Positions 11,748 to 22,625 of a stretch of DNA of 64,000 nt are shown piece after piece. The notes under the pieces are model-generated. The model ran no database searches, had not been told where the DNA came from, and worked only from the letters and a program-made list of their open reading frames with translations. The position numbers were made by a program, and so were the translations under genes. Each line of letters starts with the position of its first letter. Positions within the stretch are counted from its first letter, which is position 1. Origin of the DNA: Ewingella americana (GTDB lineage Bacteria; Pseudomonadota; Gammaproteobacteria; Enterobacterales; Enterobacteriaceae); the NCBI RefSeq assembly GCF_006438725.1, contig NZ_RCZD01000004.1:1-64000 (forward strand), written 5' to 3'.

Positions 11748-12620
11748 ATGAATACTTTTTCTGGCGCACTGGGGCTGGAAGCCCGGCTGCGCGCACTACA
11801 AGGCAGCTTTTCACAGGCAGAGCAGCGGGTGGTGAGCCTTATCGCCGAAGATCCGCAGCGCATTGCGCATATCAGTGTCACTGAACTAGCGAAACAGGCA
11901 GCGACCAGCACCGCCACGGTGGTACGTGCCAGCCGCCGTCTGGGGTTTGAGGGCTACCCGGCGCTGCGTCTGGCGCTGGCTGCCGAACTCTCCCGTGACG
12001 AGACGCAGCCGCCCTCGCCGCTGGTGGCCGACATTACCGATCAGGACAGCCCGCAGCAGATTTTGCGCAAACTGCTGGCGTTTGAAGTGGAAGGTGCGAT
12101 GGCAACGGCGGAGTTGATTGACAGCGACGGGCTGGAACAGGCGATCAATGCCCTCAGCCATGCGCGGCGCATTGATGTGTATGGTGTCGGGGCTTCTGCG
12201 CTGGTAGCACAGGATTTCTGCCAGAAGCTCAGGCGCATTGGTATCGCCTGCCAGACTTACGGCAGCGGGGATGAAAGTCTGGTCAGCGCCTGTCTGCTGA
12301 CCTCGATGGACGTGGCGCTGGCCATTTCGCACTCCGGCGAGACCAGCGAGGCGGTCGACGCCCTGCAACAAGCCAAAAACGCCGGGGCTTTTACGCTGGC
12401 GATCACCGCCGGTGCCCGCTCCACACTTGGCCGCAAAGCCGACTGTGTGTTACTGACCAGCGGCCGGGAACTGGGTTTTCGCGCCGCCGCGATGGCCAGC
12501 CGCACCAGCCAATTGCTGATCATCGACTGTCTGTTTATTGGCGTGACCCAGCGCCTGCCCGCTGCCCGCGAAGCCTTGCAGCGTACGCATGACGTGGTGG
12601 CCGCCAAACGGCGCAAGTAA
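11748..12620 (+). CDS. RpiR/MurR-family transcriptional regulator (HTH + SIS)
   Basis: 290 residues from the ATG at 11748, 1 nt past the transporter stop; translation is probably coupled, as no strong ribosome site is seen. The N-terminal RpiR-type helix-turn-helix (about 10-85) contains ISVTELAKQAATSTATVVRASRRLGF. The C-terminal SIS domain (about 125-260) contains ISHSGETSEAVDAL and normally senses a phosphosugar. It most likely controls the upstream transporter and perhaps the convergent alcohol dehydrogenase 5 nt away. The effector is unknown. Confidence 0.85.
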   Translation: MNTFSGALGLEARLRALQGSFSQAEQRVVSLIAEDPQRIAHISVTELAKQAATSTATVVRASRRLGFEGYPALRLALAAELSRDETQPPSPLVADITDQDSPQQILRKLLAFEVEGAMATAELIDSDGLEQAINALSHARRIDVYGVGASALVAQDFCQKLRRIGIACQTYGSGDESLVSACLLTSMDVALAISHSGETSEAVDALQQAKNAGAFTLAITAGARSTLGRKADCVLLTSGRELGFRAAAMASRTSQLLIIDCLFIGVTQRLPAAREALQRTHDVVAAKRRK

Positions 12621-12625
12621 ACGCC

Positions 12626-13714
12626 TCAGATAAGGGTCTGGCTTAAACTATTGACTCGTTCAATCGCCGCCTGCATGGCGGCGAAATCCACTTCAAACGG
12701 CATATTGGCCATATCCGGCGCACTCAGGCTGCGGTCAATAATATCGGCCAGATCCTGCTCGGTAATGCCTTCGGCCAGATGGTCCAGCTGTGTTGGGATC
12801 GCACTGGCCCGCGCCAACGCCAGCGCACTGTGCAGCTCTTCGTCACTGCGATTTTCCAGCGCCAGCAAGCATAAGTTGCCATAACCCACCAGCAGCCCGT
12901 GTGGGAAGTGGCGGGTTTTGCTGCACGCGGTGAACCCCTCATACAGGGCGTGCGCCGCCCCGGTATGCGCGCCGTTGCTCATGATCGACGTCAGCCCGGC
13001 ATAAAGGAAAATGGCGTCGAGCACCTGCTCCAGCGCCGCATTGGCTTTACCTTGTTCCACCGCCAGACAGGCGTCGGCGGCAAAGTGCTCTATCAGCGTA
13101 AAGCACAGCTCGCTGTTGGTGCGCGCCACGCCCGACAAGCCTGACAGCGCGTTCATGTCGCTGATGGCGCGGTACTCATACCATTTCGCCAGCGTATCGC
13201 CGATCCCTGCCGAGAGCCAGTTCAGCGGCGCCTGTGCCAAAATATCAGCATCGATCACCGCTGCCGCCGGGCCATAGGTGAGCGGAAACATATCGCGGAA
13301 CTGCCCGTCCTGATGATAGCGAAACGACAGCGACGTCACCGCCGAACAGGTCCCGGCGATACTCGGCAGTGTCACCACCGGCAGATTACAGGCCACCCCC
13401 GCCGCCTTGGCGGTATCCAGCGCCTTACCACCGCCAGTGGCGACAATCACCTCAACGCCCTGAACGCGGAAAACCTCAGCCAGCCGGGCAATCTCCTCCT
13501 GACAGCACTCGCCGTTGAAGACTTCATGCCCCAGATAACTGACCATCTGCTGTTCCATCTGGTCAGCCACCCGCGCTTCCACGCTTTCAATCCCACGTAT
13601 CCCACCCACCAGTAACGCCCGCTGCCCCAGACGCCCGCACACGGCCCCCAGATGCTTTACCGCCCCGCGGCCACGCAACACGCTGGCGGGAAAAACTAAC
13701 CGATGAGTGAACAT
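12626..13714 (-). CDS. Iron-containing alcohol dehydrogenase family protein (GldA/HcxA-like)
   Basis: 362 residues, the length of E. coli HcxA/YbdH and GldA. The N-terminal nucleotide-binding domain carries VIVATGGGKALDTAKAAG. The C-terminal helical domain has the metal-ligand type residues D (GIGDTLAKWYE) and H (GAAHALYEGF and TRHFPHGLLVGYG). It probably oxidises a polyol or reduces a keto or hydroxy acid with NAD(H). It is convergent with the RpiR-type regulator, suggesting a shared substrate with the MHS transporter, but the substrate is not identifiable. Repeat element A begins about 75 nt upstream of its start. Confidence 0.8.
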   Translation of the reverse strand: MFTHRLVFPASVLRGRGAVKHLGAVCGRLGQRALLVGGIRGIESVEARVADQMEQQMVSYLGHEVFNGECCQEEIARLAEVFRVQGVEVIVATGGGKALDTAKAAGVACNLPVVTLPSIAGTCSAVTSLSFRYHQDGQFRDMFPLTYGPAAAVIDADILAQAPLNWLSAGIGDTLAKWYEYRAISDMNALSGLSGVARTNSELCFTLIEHFAADACLAVEQGKANAALEQVLDAIFLYAGLTSIMSNGAHTGAAHALYEGFTACSKTRHFPHGLLVGYGNLCLLALENRSDEELHSALALARASAIPTQLDHLAEGITEQDLADIIDRSLSAPDMANMPFEVDFAAMQAAIERVNSLSQTLI

Positions 13715-13791
13715 ATTTGTCCTTATGATGACAAAGGGATCATTAAAGAGAAGCGTAGTCGTTGGTGGGCGATTTTGCCGCTATCAACCTC

Positions 13792-14504
13792 TTGGGCAGC
13801 AGCCCAAACCTGCTTTTGAATCTTTAAATCTTTAAATCTTTAAATCTTTAAATCTTTAAATTCAAATTCAACTTCAAAGTCGTGGGCGTCGGCCCACACC
13901 GTGTTGGCTTCGGGTTGCGATCCGAATTCGCTTTTTAAAATTCAAGGTCAAGGTCGTGGGCGTCGGCCCACACCGACCAGAGGGCCGCAGTCGCTCGGCC
14001 CTCTGGACTCCGAGCTTTTTAAAAACCGCAGCTGCGCTGGTCACAATGGCCGTGTTTCAGGTGCCGCTGTTATAGCCGCAAAATGTCGCCGCTTAGGCGG
14101 TACCTTCACTTCGGGTTACAACCCGCGAAAAAAGACTCGCGGTTTTTCACCTCTCGTTCAGCGCCATTTTTGAATGCGGCCTATACTTTTTTAAATTCAA
14201 AACCAGACAAGTTTATTGTCTTTTATTCTGTTTTTTATCTTTTGACCTACATAGCCGCTAAGGCGCAGTCAAAAATGGCACCGGATGAGAGGTTCGAGAC
14301 CTGAGGCTCGAATCCCGAAATACGGGGACGGCGTAGCCGTGACATTTTGCGCCGTGAACGGAAGTGGCTGAAACACGTGCCCTGCCAGCGGCGAAGCTGT
14401 CGGTGTCTCAGAGAAAAAACGCAGGAGTTCCAAGAGGAGGCGCGTTTACGCCTCCTTTTGGGCGGGTTTGGGCAGCAGGCCCAAGGTTTTGAATTTAAAA
14501 AGAT
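13792..14504. repeat. Structured intergenic repeat element A
   Basis: About 710 nt with no credible gene. From left to right it holds a hairpin TTGGGCAGCAGCCCAA; five copies of octamer ATCTTTAA (13820-13859); three hexamers of (A/C)TTCAA; two GTGGGC-GTCG-GCCCAC hairpins; a TTGCGA-loop hairpin (13909-13926); and a CCAGAGGGCC/GGCCCTCTGG hairpin. A 55-nt core (14028-14082) is repeated with one mismatch in element B at 37938-37992. The right half holds an ACGGC/GCCGT hairpin before GACATTTT, the inverted motif CTGAAACACG, a CGTTTA-loop hairpin (14436-14455) and a TTGGGC-type hairpin ending in TTGAATTTAAAAAG. It fills the gap between the alcohol dehydrogenase start and the astE stop. Short ORFs inside it are not credible genes. 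Confidence 0.8.
13820..13877. repeat. Tandem octamer/hexamer array in element A
   Basis: Five exact copies of ATCTTTAA (13820-13859) run straight into ATTCAA, ATTCAA, CTTCAA (13860-13877). It lies about 105 nt upstream of the alcohol dehydrogenase start codon. Such short tandem repeats are prone to copy-number change. Confidence 0.9.
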
Positions 14505-14517
14505 TTTCCCCGCTTTA

Positions 14518-15504
14518 TCAAAAGCGCTCCAACTCTAACATCAGGCCAGCCCTCAGCCCCAGCGCCACCGACGCATTCGGGAACAACACATATTCTTCCG
14601 GCGCTTCAACCCGAAAAACCTTACCGGTTTCCTCCGCTATCACAAACCCCTTGGGGAAAGGGGAGAAATTCAGGGCATCACCCGGAATATGTAATTGAAA
14701 ATCCTCCTGCGAACGGAGGATATCCTGCGTGACGCGGTAACGTTTTAGCGGTGCGTCGGCCTGCCGTTCTGGCAGAGGCTTTTCGCTGACTAAGGCTTCC
14801 AGCGCCAACCGGATGCCCGTGAACTGCTGGTGATCGTTGCTGCCAAACGGCAAGGCTTTACCGAGCTCCAGCGTACAACTGTCGGCGCAGAACACTTCGC
14901 TGCTGAAATGAGTAAAGGTGCCGCCGGGCGAACGGTGAAAGACCAACGCGTCAAGCCCGGCGGCGTCCAGCCAGTGGAGCATCTCTGCGCCGTGGGGCCG
15001 GGTCTGCAACGGTAACAGGCCGAAACGCACATGCAGTGAGCCACGGATGGCGGTGTGCAGATCATAATGAAAACGCCGGATGGCTCCGGCAGCAGATGAG
15101 GTACGGTAAAACAGCGCCATCGCCTGTTCGAGCTGGTGCGCACGGCGGGTTTCACCGCCCGGAACATAGCGTGCATGGCGGCCGCCGAACATGCGGTTCA
15201 TGTCAGCATCGACAAAGCGTTTATTCGCCTGCATCGATGGCGGATTGCCCAGCAATACCAACAGCCGCACCTTCAGCGCACGTTCACCGCGCAGCAGTTC
15301 AGACACCAGCTGATTAAGCAGCTCGATAGGCGCCGTTTCATTGCCATGGATGCCAGCCGAAATCACCACCGCACTGTTGCAGGGTTGATGTGGCGAAAGC
15401 TCCAGAATCCCCTCGGCCCGCCATATCCAGTCAAGCGTTGCCGTCTGACCGGTCGTCGCCGCAGGCGGTTCACCGCTCAGGGTTTGGGTCAGGAAATCAA
15501 ACAT
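14518..15504 (-). CDS. astE: Succinylglutamate desuccinylase AstE
   Basis: 328 residues, family length. It is a zinc carboxypeptidase-like hydrolase (M14/AspA-AstE family) with the zinc-ligand segment SAGIHGNETAPIEL near 50-65 and the second His in FHYDLHTAIRG. It hydrolyses N-succinylglutamate to glutamate and succinate, the last step of the AST pathway. It is last in the astCADBE operon, 17 nt after astB, with GGAG 6 nt before its start. Repeat element A begins immediately downstream and may supply the transcript end. Confidence 0.95.
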   Translation of the reverse strand: MFDFLTQTLSGEPPAATTGQTATLDWIWRAEGILELSPHQPCNSAVVISAGIHGNETAPIELLNQLVSELLRGERALKVRLLVLLGNPPSMQANKRFVDADMNRMFGGRHARYVPGGETRRAHQLEQAMALFYRTSSAAGAIRRFHYDLHTAIRGSLHVRFGLLPLQTRPHGAEMLHWLDAAGLDALVFHRSPGGTFTHFSSEVFCADSCTLELGKALPFGSNDHQQFTGIRLALEALVSEKPLPERQADAPLKRYRVTQDILRSQEDFQLHIPGDALNFSPFPKGFVIAEETGKVFRVEAPEEYVLFPNASVALGLRAGLMLELERF

Positions 15505-15521
15505 AGATACTCCGTGATCAT

Positions 15522-16865
15522 TTAGCGCTGGAACGGGTAAATGGCACCCAGACCGAGGATCTGCGTCAGCTCATCCAGCGCGTAGCGCACGTCGGTCAGT
15601 AACTGCGGATCAGCCAGGTCGTCGGCCTGCATCCGGTCGCGGTAATGCGCATCCACCCACTGATTGAGACGGGCAAACAGCGCATCGTTCATCAGCGAAC
15701 CGTCATTAACTGCCGCCAGTTCAGCGCGGTTGAGCGCCACCCGCAGCCGCAGACAGGCAGGCCCGCCACCGTTACGCATACTTTCCCGCAGATCAAATAC
15801 TTCGATTTGATCAATCGGACCGCCGCTCTCTTGCAACTCGCAAAGATAATCCCACACGCCGGTATGCTGGCGGGACTCTTCCGGCACTACGATCATCATC
15901 TTGCCGTCGTTTTTGCTCAGCAACTGGCTGTTAAACAGGTAGGTGGCGACCGCATCGTCAATCGATATCCGGGACTGCGGCACGGCGACAGGCTGGAAAT
16001 CCAGCTCCAGCGCCGCCATTTTGCGGCGGATCTCGTCCAGTGCCTGGTCAGAATTGAGAAAAGCCTGCTGATGGTGGAACAGCACGTTACGGTTACTGAC
16101 GGAAATCACGTCGTTATGAAACACGCCGCGATCAATGGCCTCAGGGTTTTGCTGAACAAACACCGTGCGCGCAGGACTGAGCTGATGCAGCCTCGCCACC
16201 GCGTCGCTGGCTAAACGGGTCTGACGCGCCGGATAGCGTACCGGTTCATTGTCGCCGGTCACCAGTCCGTGACGGCCATAGACAAACACCTGGACCCCCG
16301 GTTGGTCATAATCTCCGCACAGCCGGTTGTGGTTGGCGGCACCCTCGTCCCCCATCGCCGCCACCTGCGGCAAGGCACCGTGGTGAGCAAAATGGCCGTC
16401 ATGCTTAAACGTTGCACGCAAAATGGCCGAGGTAGTCTCTGCTTCGATGGCGCGATGAAATTTATTGTTCAGGTTGGCAACGGTGAAATGCGTGCGTCCG
16501 TCGGCGCTGTCCGCCGACGGGGAAACCGTCGCGGCATTGGCCACCCACATGGATGACGCGGAACTGAGCGACGACAGCAGACGCGGCGAATAGGCCTGCG
16601 CCTGCGCCAGCACGTCGCGGTCGCTGCCGCCAAAGCCCATCTGGCGCAGCGTGGCTAAATGCGGCCTCTCGTGCGGGGGCAAAATGCCCTGTGCGAAACC
16701 GAGATCGGCCAAAGATTTCATCTTCTGCAAACCCTGTTTGGCCGCCAGTTTTGGGTTGGCCACGGCGTGCTGATTGCGCGTCGATGCCTCATTGCCGAAC
16801 GACAGCCCCGCGTAATGGTGCGTCGGCCCGACCAGCCCGTCGAAATTTGCTTCACATCCAGACAT
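15522..16865 (-). CDS. astB: N-succinylarginine dihydrolase AstB
   Basis: 447 residues from the ATG at 16865, chosen because AAGGAGAG lies 4 nt upstream; an in-frame ATG further up (16916) would overlap astD and give an untypical N-terminus. It starts [22 protein letters not shown] as AstB does and belongs to the guanidino-modifying enzyme superfamily. A likely catalytic His lies in HNDVISVSN, and the C-terminal Cys region is [14 protein letters not shown]. It converts succinylarginine to succinylornithine with release of CO2 and two ammonia. Confidence 0.96.
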   Translation of the reverse strand: MSGCEANFDGLVGPTHHYAGLSFGNEASTRNQHAVANPKLAAKQGLQKMKSLADLGFAQGILPPHERPHLATLRQMGFGGSDRDVLAQAQAYSPRLLSSLSSASSMWVANAATVSPSADSADGRTHFTVANLNNKFHRAIEAETTSAILRATFKHDGHFAHHGALPQVAAMGDEGAANHNRLCGDYDQPGVQVFVYGRHGLVTGDNEPVRYPARQTRLASDAVARLHQLSPARTVFVQQNPEAIDRGVFHNDVISVSNRNVLFHHQQAFLNSDQALDEIRRKMAALELDFQPVAVPQSRISIDDAVATYLFNSQLLSKNDGKMMIVVPEESRQHTGVWDYLCELQESGGPIDQIEVFDLRESMRNGGGPACLRLRVALNRAELAAVNDGSLMNDALFARLNQWVDAHYRDRMQADDLADPQLLTDVRYALDELTQILGLGAIYPFQR

Positions 16866-16896
16866 GCGTCTCTCCTTTTTGCATTGCTGATGGTCT

Positions 16897-19466
<2,570 letters not shown>

Positions 19467-19495
19467 GGTTTTTACCTCGTTAACTGGGTGGGATC

Positions 19496-20707
19496 TTACG
19501 CGCAGAGGCGTTTTACTGCCCGCTCGAGGCGGTTCAGACCTTCTTCAACATCCGTACCCGGAATGATCAGTGACGGCGCAAAGCGCAACACATCGGGACC
19601 GGCGATCAGCGCAATCAGCCCTTCTTCCGCCGCCAGGGTGTTGAGCTGTTTGGCCTGACCGGCATAAGGTTCACTCATGACCGCCCCCAGCAACAGCCCG
19701 GCACCGCGCACTTCAGAAAACACGTGATACTGGTCGTTAATCCGTTTCAGGCCATCGATAAACCATTGATGGCGTTTCTGCACGCCGCTCAGCACTTCCG
19801 GGGTATTGATAAGCGACAACACTTTGCCCGCCACCGCCGTTGCCAACGGGTTGCCGCCGTAGGTGGTGCCGTGGGTGCCAGGCTGGAACAATACGGCGTA
19901 GCGGTCGAGCGTCAGCATCGCGCCAATCGGGAAACCGCCGCCCAGCGCCTTGGCACTGGTCAGAATATCTGGCACCACGCCGTAGCTCTGGTAAGCATAG
20001 AGCTCACCCGTGCGGCCAACGCCGGTCTGTACTTCGTCGAAAATCAGCAGCGCCTGATGTTTGTCGCATAGCTCGCGTAACCCTTGCAGGAAGTGGGCAT
20101 CCGCGGGCAGTACGCCACCCTCGCCCTGAATCGGCTCGACGATGACAGCGCAGGTGCGCTCAGAAATCTGGCTGGCGACAGCGGCCAGATCATTAAACGG
20201 CAGATGGGTAATGTCCTGCGGCAGTGGTGCGAAATCTTCGGAATATTTTGGCTGTCCGCCCGCCGTGACAGTAAACAGCGTGCGGCCATGGAAAGCGTTT
20301 TTGAACGCGATGATCTCGCTCTTATTCCCACCCTGTTTGCGGCCGTACAGACGCGCCAGTTTCAGTGCCGCTTCGTTGGCTTCCGCCCCCGAGTTACAGA
20401 AGAACACTTTGTCGGCAAAGGTGGCATCAATCAGTTGTTTTGCCAGACGCAATACCGGTTCGTTGGTGTAGCCATTGCCCAGGTGCCAAACCTTTTCTGC
20501 CTGCTCCACCAGCGTTTTTTTGATTTCCGGGTGGGCATGGCCCAACGCATTGACCGCAATGCCTCCGGCGAAATCGATATAGTCTTTGCCCTCCTGGTCC
20601 CACAACCAGGAGCCGTCGCCGCGCACCGGGATAAAGGCAGCAGGTGCATACACCGGCACCATCCAGTCATCAAAGTTTTGGCGGCTGACGTTTTGTTGTT
20701 GTTGCAT
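19496..20707 (-). CDS. astC: Succinylornithine transaminase AstC
   Basis: 403 residues, class III PLP aminotransferase. The PLP-lysine segment is [15 protein letters not shown] and the aspartate segment is [14 protein letters not shown]. It converts N-succinylornithine to N-succinylglutamate semialdehyde. Such enzymes often also act on acetylornithine. It is first in the astCADBE operon, with GAGGT 5 nt before the ATG. A sigma-54 promoter lies about 88 nt upstream, consistent with expression under nitrogen limitation. Confidence 0.95.
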   Translation of the reverse strand: MQQQQNVSRQNFDDWMVPVYAPAAFIPVRGDGSWLWDQEGKDYIDFAGGIAVNALGHAHPEIKKTLVEQAEKVWHLGNGYTNEPVLRLAKQLIDATFADKVFFCNSGAEANEAALKLARLYGRKQGGNKSEIIAFKNAFHGRTLFTVTAGGQPKYSEDFAPLPQDITHLPFNDLAAVASQISERTCAVIVEPIQGEGGVLPADAHFLQGLRELCDKHQALLIFDEVQTGVGRTGELYAYQSYGVVPDILTSAKALGGGFPIGAMLTLDRYAVLFQPGTHGTTYGGNPLATAVAGKVLSLINTPEVLSGVQKRHQWFIDGLKRINDQYHVFSEVRGAGLLLGAVMSEPYAGQAKQLNTLAAEEGLIALIAGPDVLRFAPSLIIPGTDVEEGLNRLERAVKRLCA

Positions 20708-20794
20708 ATCTACCTCAGAGTCAAAGGGGGTCGGACTGCTACGAAATTGTTACTTTTAAGTTAAAAAATTAACTCTCTTGGCTTGATAATAGAT

Positions 20795-20810
20795 TGCAGT
20801 CTTCGTGCCA
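20795..20810 (-). promoter_or_regulatory. Sigma-54 promoter of astCADBE
   Basis: On the minus strand the sequence reads TGGCACGAAGACTGCA. This has the -24 GG and -12 GC elements at exact spacing and is almost the same as the E. coli astC sigma-54 promoter. It lies 88 nt upstream of astC. NtrC sites further up are expected but were not resolved. Confidence 0.85.
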
Positions 20811-21452
20811 GCAAAGGGAAAAAATGCATAAAATTGGCTTGAGTAAGAAAAAACAACCACTTAAAAGCGGCCGTTATTCACATAAAATGCATAAAAACTG
20901 AATAATAAAAATAATTCCCTTTCGCAGCATGAAAGCCATTCGACTGAGTATGCAGGCATGAATTTTTAAATATTTCGCTCAGGAGTGTGACCGGCGGCAT
21001 GTTGGGGTGAGAAGCGGCGCGGGGGAATGCACCATTTCAGGGAGAGTGGCGCACCATGATGGGGATGTCATGGGCGGTTGCGGGCAAAATATCTGCCCCG
21101 TGGCTGGGCAATACGTGACTATTCTCACAGTCTGTGCATTCTGTTTTGCCCGGCTGGCTGCTTACCTCGTCAGCAACGGGTTCGCTGCATTGAATTGTTA
21201 ATTAATTGATAAATATTTGATGCATTTTCTCATTTTATTTAACATAGAAACCCTCTCCTCTGCGCACTTCCGCCCAGCCTCATAATTAAATTAACCATTA
21301 ATTAACATTTAAACTCATATAATTTCACATCAGCGGGCTTTGATCACAATTCGTTCACTTTTCTGCGTGCAGGACATTTGCCCTTTGTTACTCTCAGTAC
21401 GTGGAAAAAATAACCACCTCCCTACACAAAAGATCATAAGAAAGGTACAGCC
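20811..21452. other. Intergenic region between the ast promoter and the sugar ABC operon
   Basis: About 640 nt, AT-rich. Two TGCATAAAA-type stretches (20824 and 20888) and TGAATAATAAAAATAATTC (about 20899-20917) weakly resemble ArgR boxes, as expected upstream of astC. The right side must carry the promoter of the ABC operon. No gene is supported; the 64-codon frame at 21007 has no ribosome site. Confidence 0.4.
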
Positions 21453-22439
21453 ATGAAATTTAACCTCGCATTAGTCAGTGCATGTGTGGTTTCTGCATGC
21501 ATGTTGGTCTCTACACCCAGCTTCGCCGAAAAATCTTACAATATCGCTCTGGTGGCCAAAGTCACCGGCATTCCCTGGTTCACCCGCATGGAAGTCGGCG
21601 TAAAAGATGCTGCGCAGAAACTTCACGTTAACGCGTATCAGGTGGGCGCCGCGACGCCAGACCCGGCAGCGCAGGTGAAAGTCATCGAAGATTTAATCGC
21701 CAAAAAAGTGGATGCCATTATTGTGGTGCCCAACGACGCCAAGGTATTAGAACCGGTGCTTAAAAAAGCCCGTGATGCCGGTATCGTGGTATTAACCCAT
21801 GAATCACCAGACCAGCAAATTGGTCAGTGGGATATTGAAACCATTGATAGCCAGAAATATGCCGAAGCCAACATGGATGAGTTAGCCAAAGATATGGGCA
21901 GTAAAGGTGGCTACGCGATTTATGTCGGCTCGCTGACCGTGCCTTTACACAATGCCTGGGCAGATGCGGCGATTAAATATCAGAAAGAAAAATACCCGGA
22001 TATGCATGAAGTGACGTCGCGTCTGCCGGTGGCTGAAAATATTGATAAGTCTTACTCCACCACCCTGGATTTAATGAAAACCTATCCTGATATGAAAGGG
22101 ATCATCGGTTTTGGTTCATTAGGCCCAATCGGTGCAGGTCAGGCTGTGCAGCAAAAACGCGCCAAAGATAAAATTGCCGTCGTGGGTATCGCGATGCCTG
22201 CTCAGGCTGCCCCTTACCTGATGCGCGGCGACATTAAGAAAGTGCTGCTGTGGGATCCGAAAGATGCCGGTTTCGCACTGGTCAGCGTGGCCGACCAGAT
22301 GCTACAGGGCAAACCCGTCACCAAAGATCTGAGCATCGACGGCTTGGGTAAAGCCGACGTCGATATGGATAAGCACGTTATTCGTTTTAATAAGATCCTC
22401 GAAGTGACGAAAGACAATGCCAAGTCACTCGGTTTCTAA
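21453..22439 (+). CDS. Sugar ABC transporter periplasmic binding protein
   Basis: 328 residues. A signal peptide of about 25 residues ends in STPSFA-EK. It belongs to the Peripla_BP_4 / RbsB-LsrB cluster, with repeated VKVIEDLIAKKVDAIIVVPND and a hinge of that type. It binds a pentose, polyol or related sugar in the periplasm and hands it to the permease pair encoded downstream. GAAAGGTACAGCC lies before the ATG. Similarity is to the AI-2/rhamnose-like branch, but that does not fix the ligand. Confidence 0.85.
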   Translation: MKFNLALVSACVVSACMLVSTPSFAEKSYNIALVAKVTGIPWFTRMEVGVKDAAQKLHVNAYQVGAATPDPAAQVKVIEDLIAKKVDAIIVVPNDAKVLEPVLKKARDAGIVVLTHESPDQQIGQWDIETIDSQKYAEANMDELAKDMGSKGGYAIYVGSLTVPLHNAWADAAIKYQKEKYPDMHEVTSRLPVAENIDKSYSTTLDLMKTYPDMKGIIGFGSLGPIGAGQAVQQKRAKDKIAVVGIAMPAQAAPYLMRGDIKKVLLWDPKDAGFALVSVADQMLQGKPVTKDLSIDGLGKADVDMDKHVIRFNKILEVTKDNAKSLGF

Positions 22440-22625
22440 TATCCCCTTCATCCTGAATGAATGAGTTTGGGGATACGAAATTTGTTTTACCGGGAATATT
22501 TTTATTCCCAGCGCCCTCACCAGGCAAATAGGAACAGATACGGCATTATTCGCTGTGCCGTATCTGCTTTTCTATTCAACATCATAATAAATAAAATAAA
22601 CAATCCATGCTGTAAGGATAATGTG

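Noticed and set aside
10802-11917. Long minus-strand frame (371 codons) over the MHS transporter
   Set aside because: Composition typical of antisense of a membrane protein gene, no ribosome site and no recognisable domain.
13820-13877. Possible CRISPR array
   Set aside because: The units are 6-8 nt with no spacers; it is a simple tandem repeat.
13901-14173. 90-codon frame inside element A
   Set aside because: It runs across hairpins and the shared 55-nt core, has no ribosome site, and the matching frame is not kept in element B.
13777-14516. Target-site duplication around element A (CCGCTATCAA and CCGCTTTATCAA)
   Set aside because: The two flanks differ by an insertion of 2 nt and are not at the exact element ends; probably chance.
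21339-21360. CRP site upstream of the sugar ABC operon
   Set aside because: Only one half-site (TGATCACA) is present and the second half is wrongly spaced.
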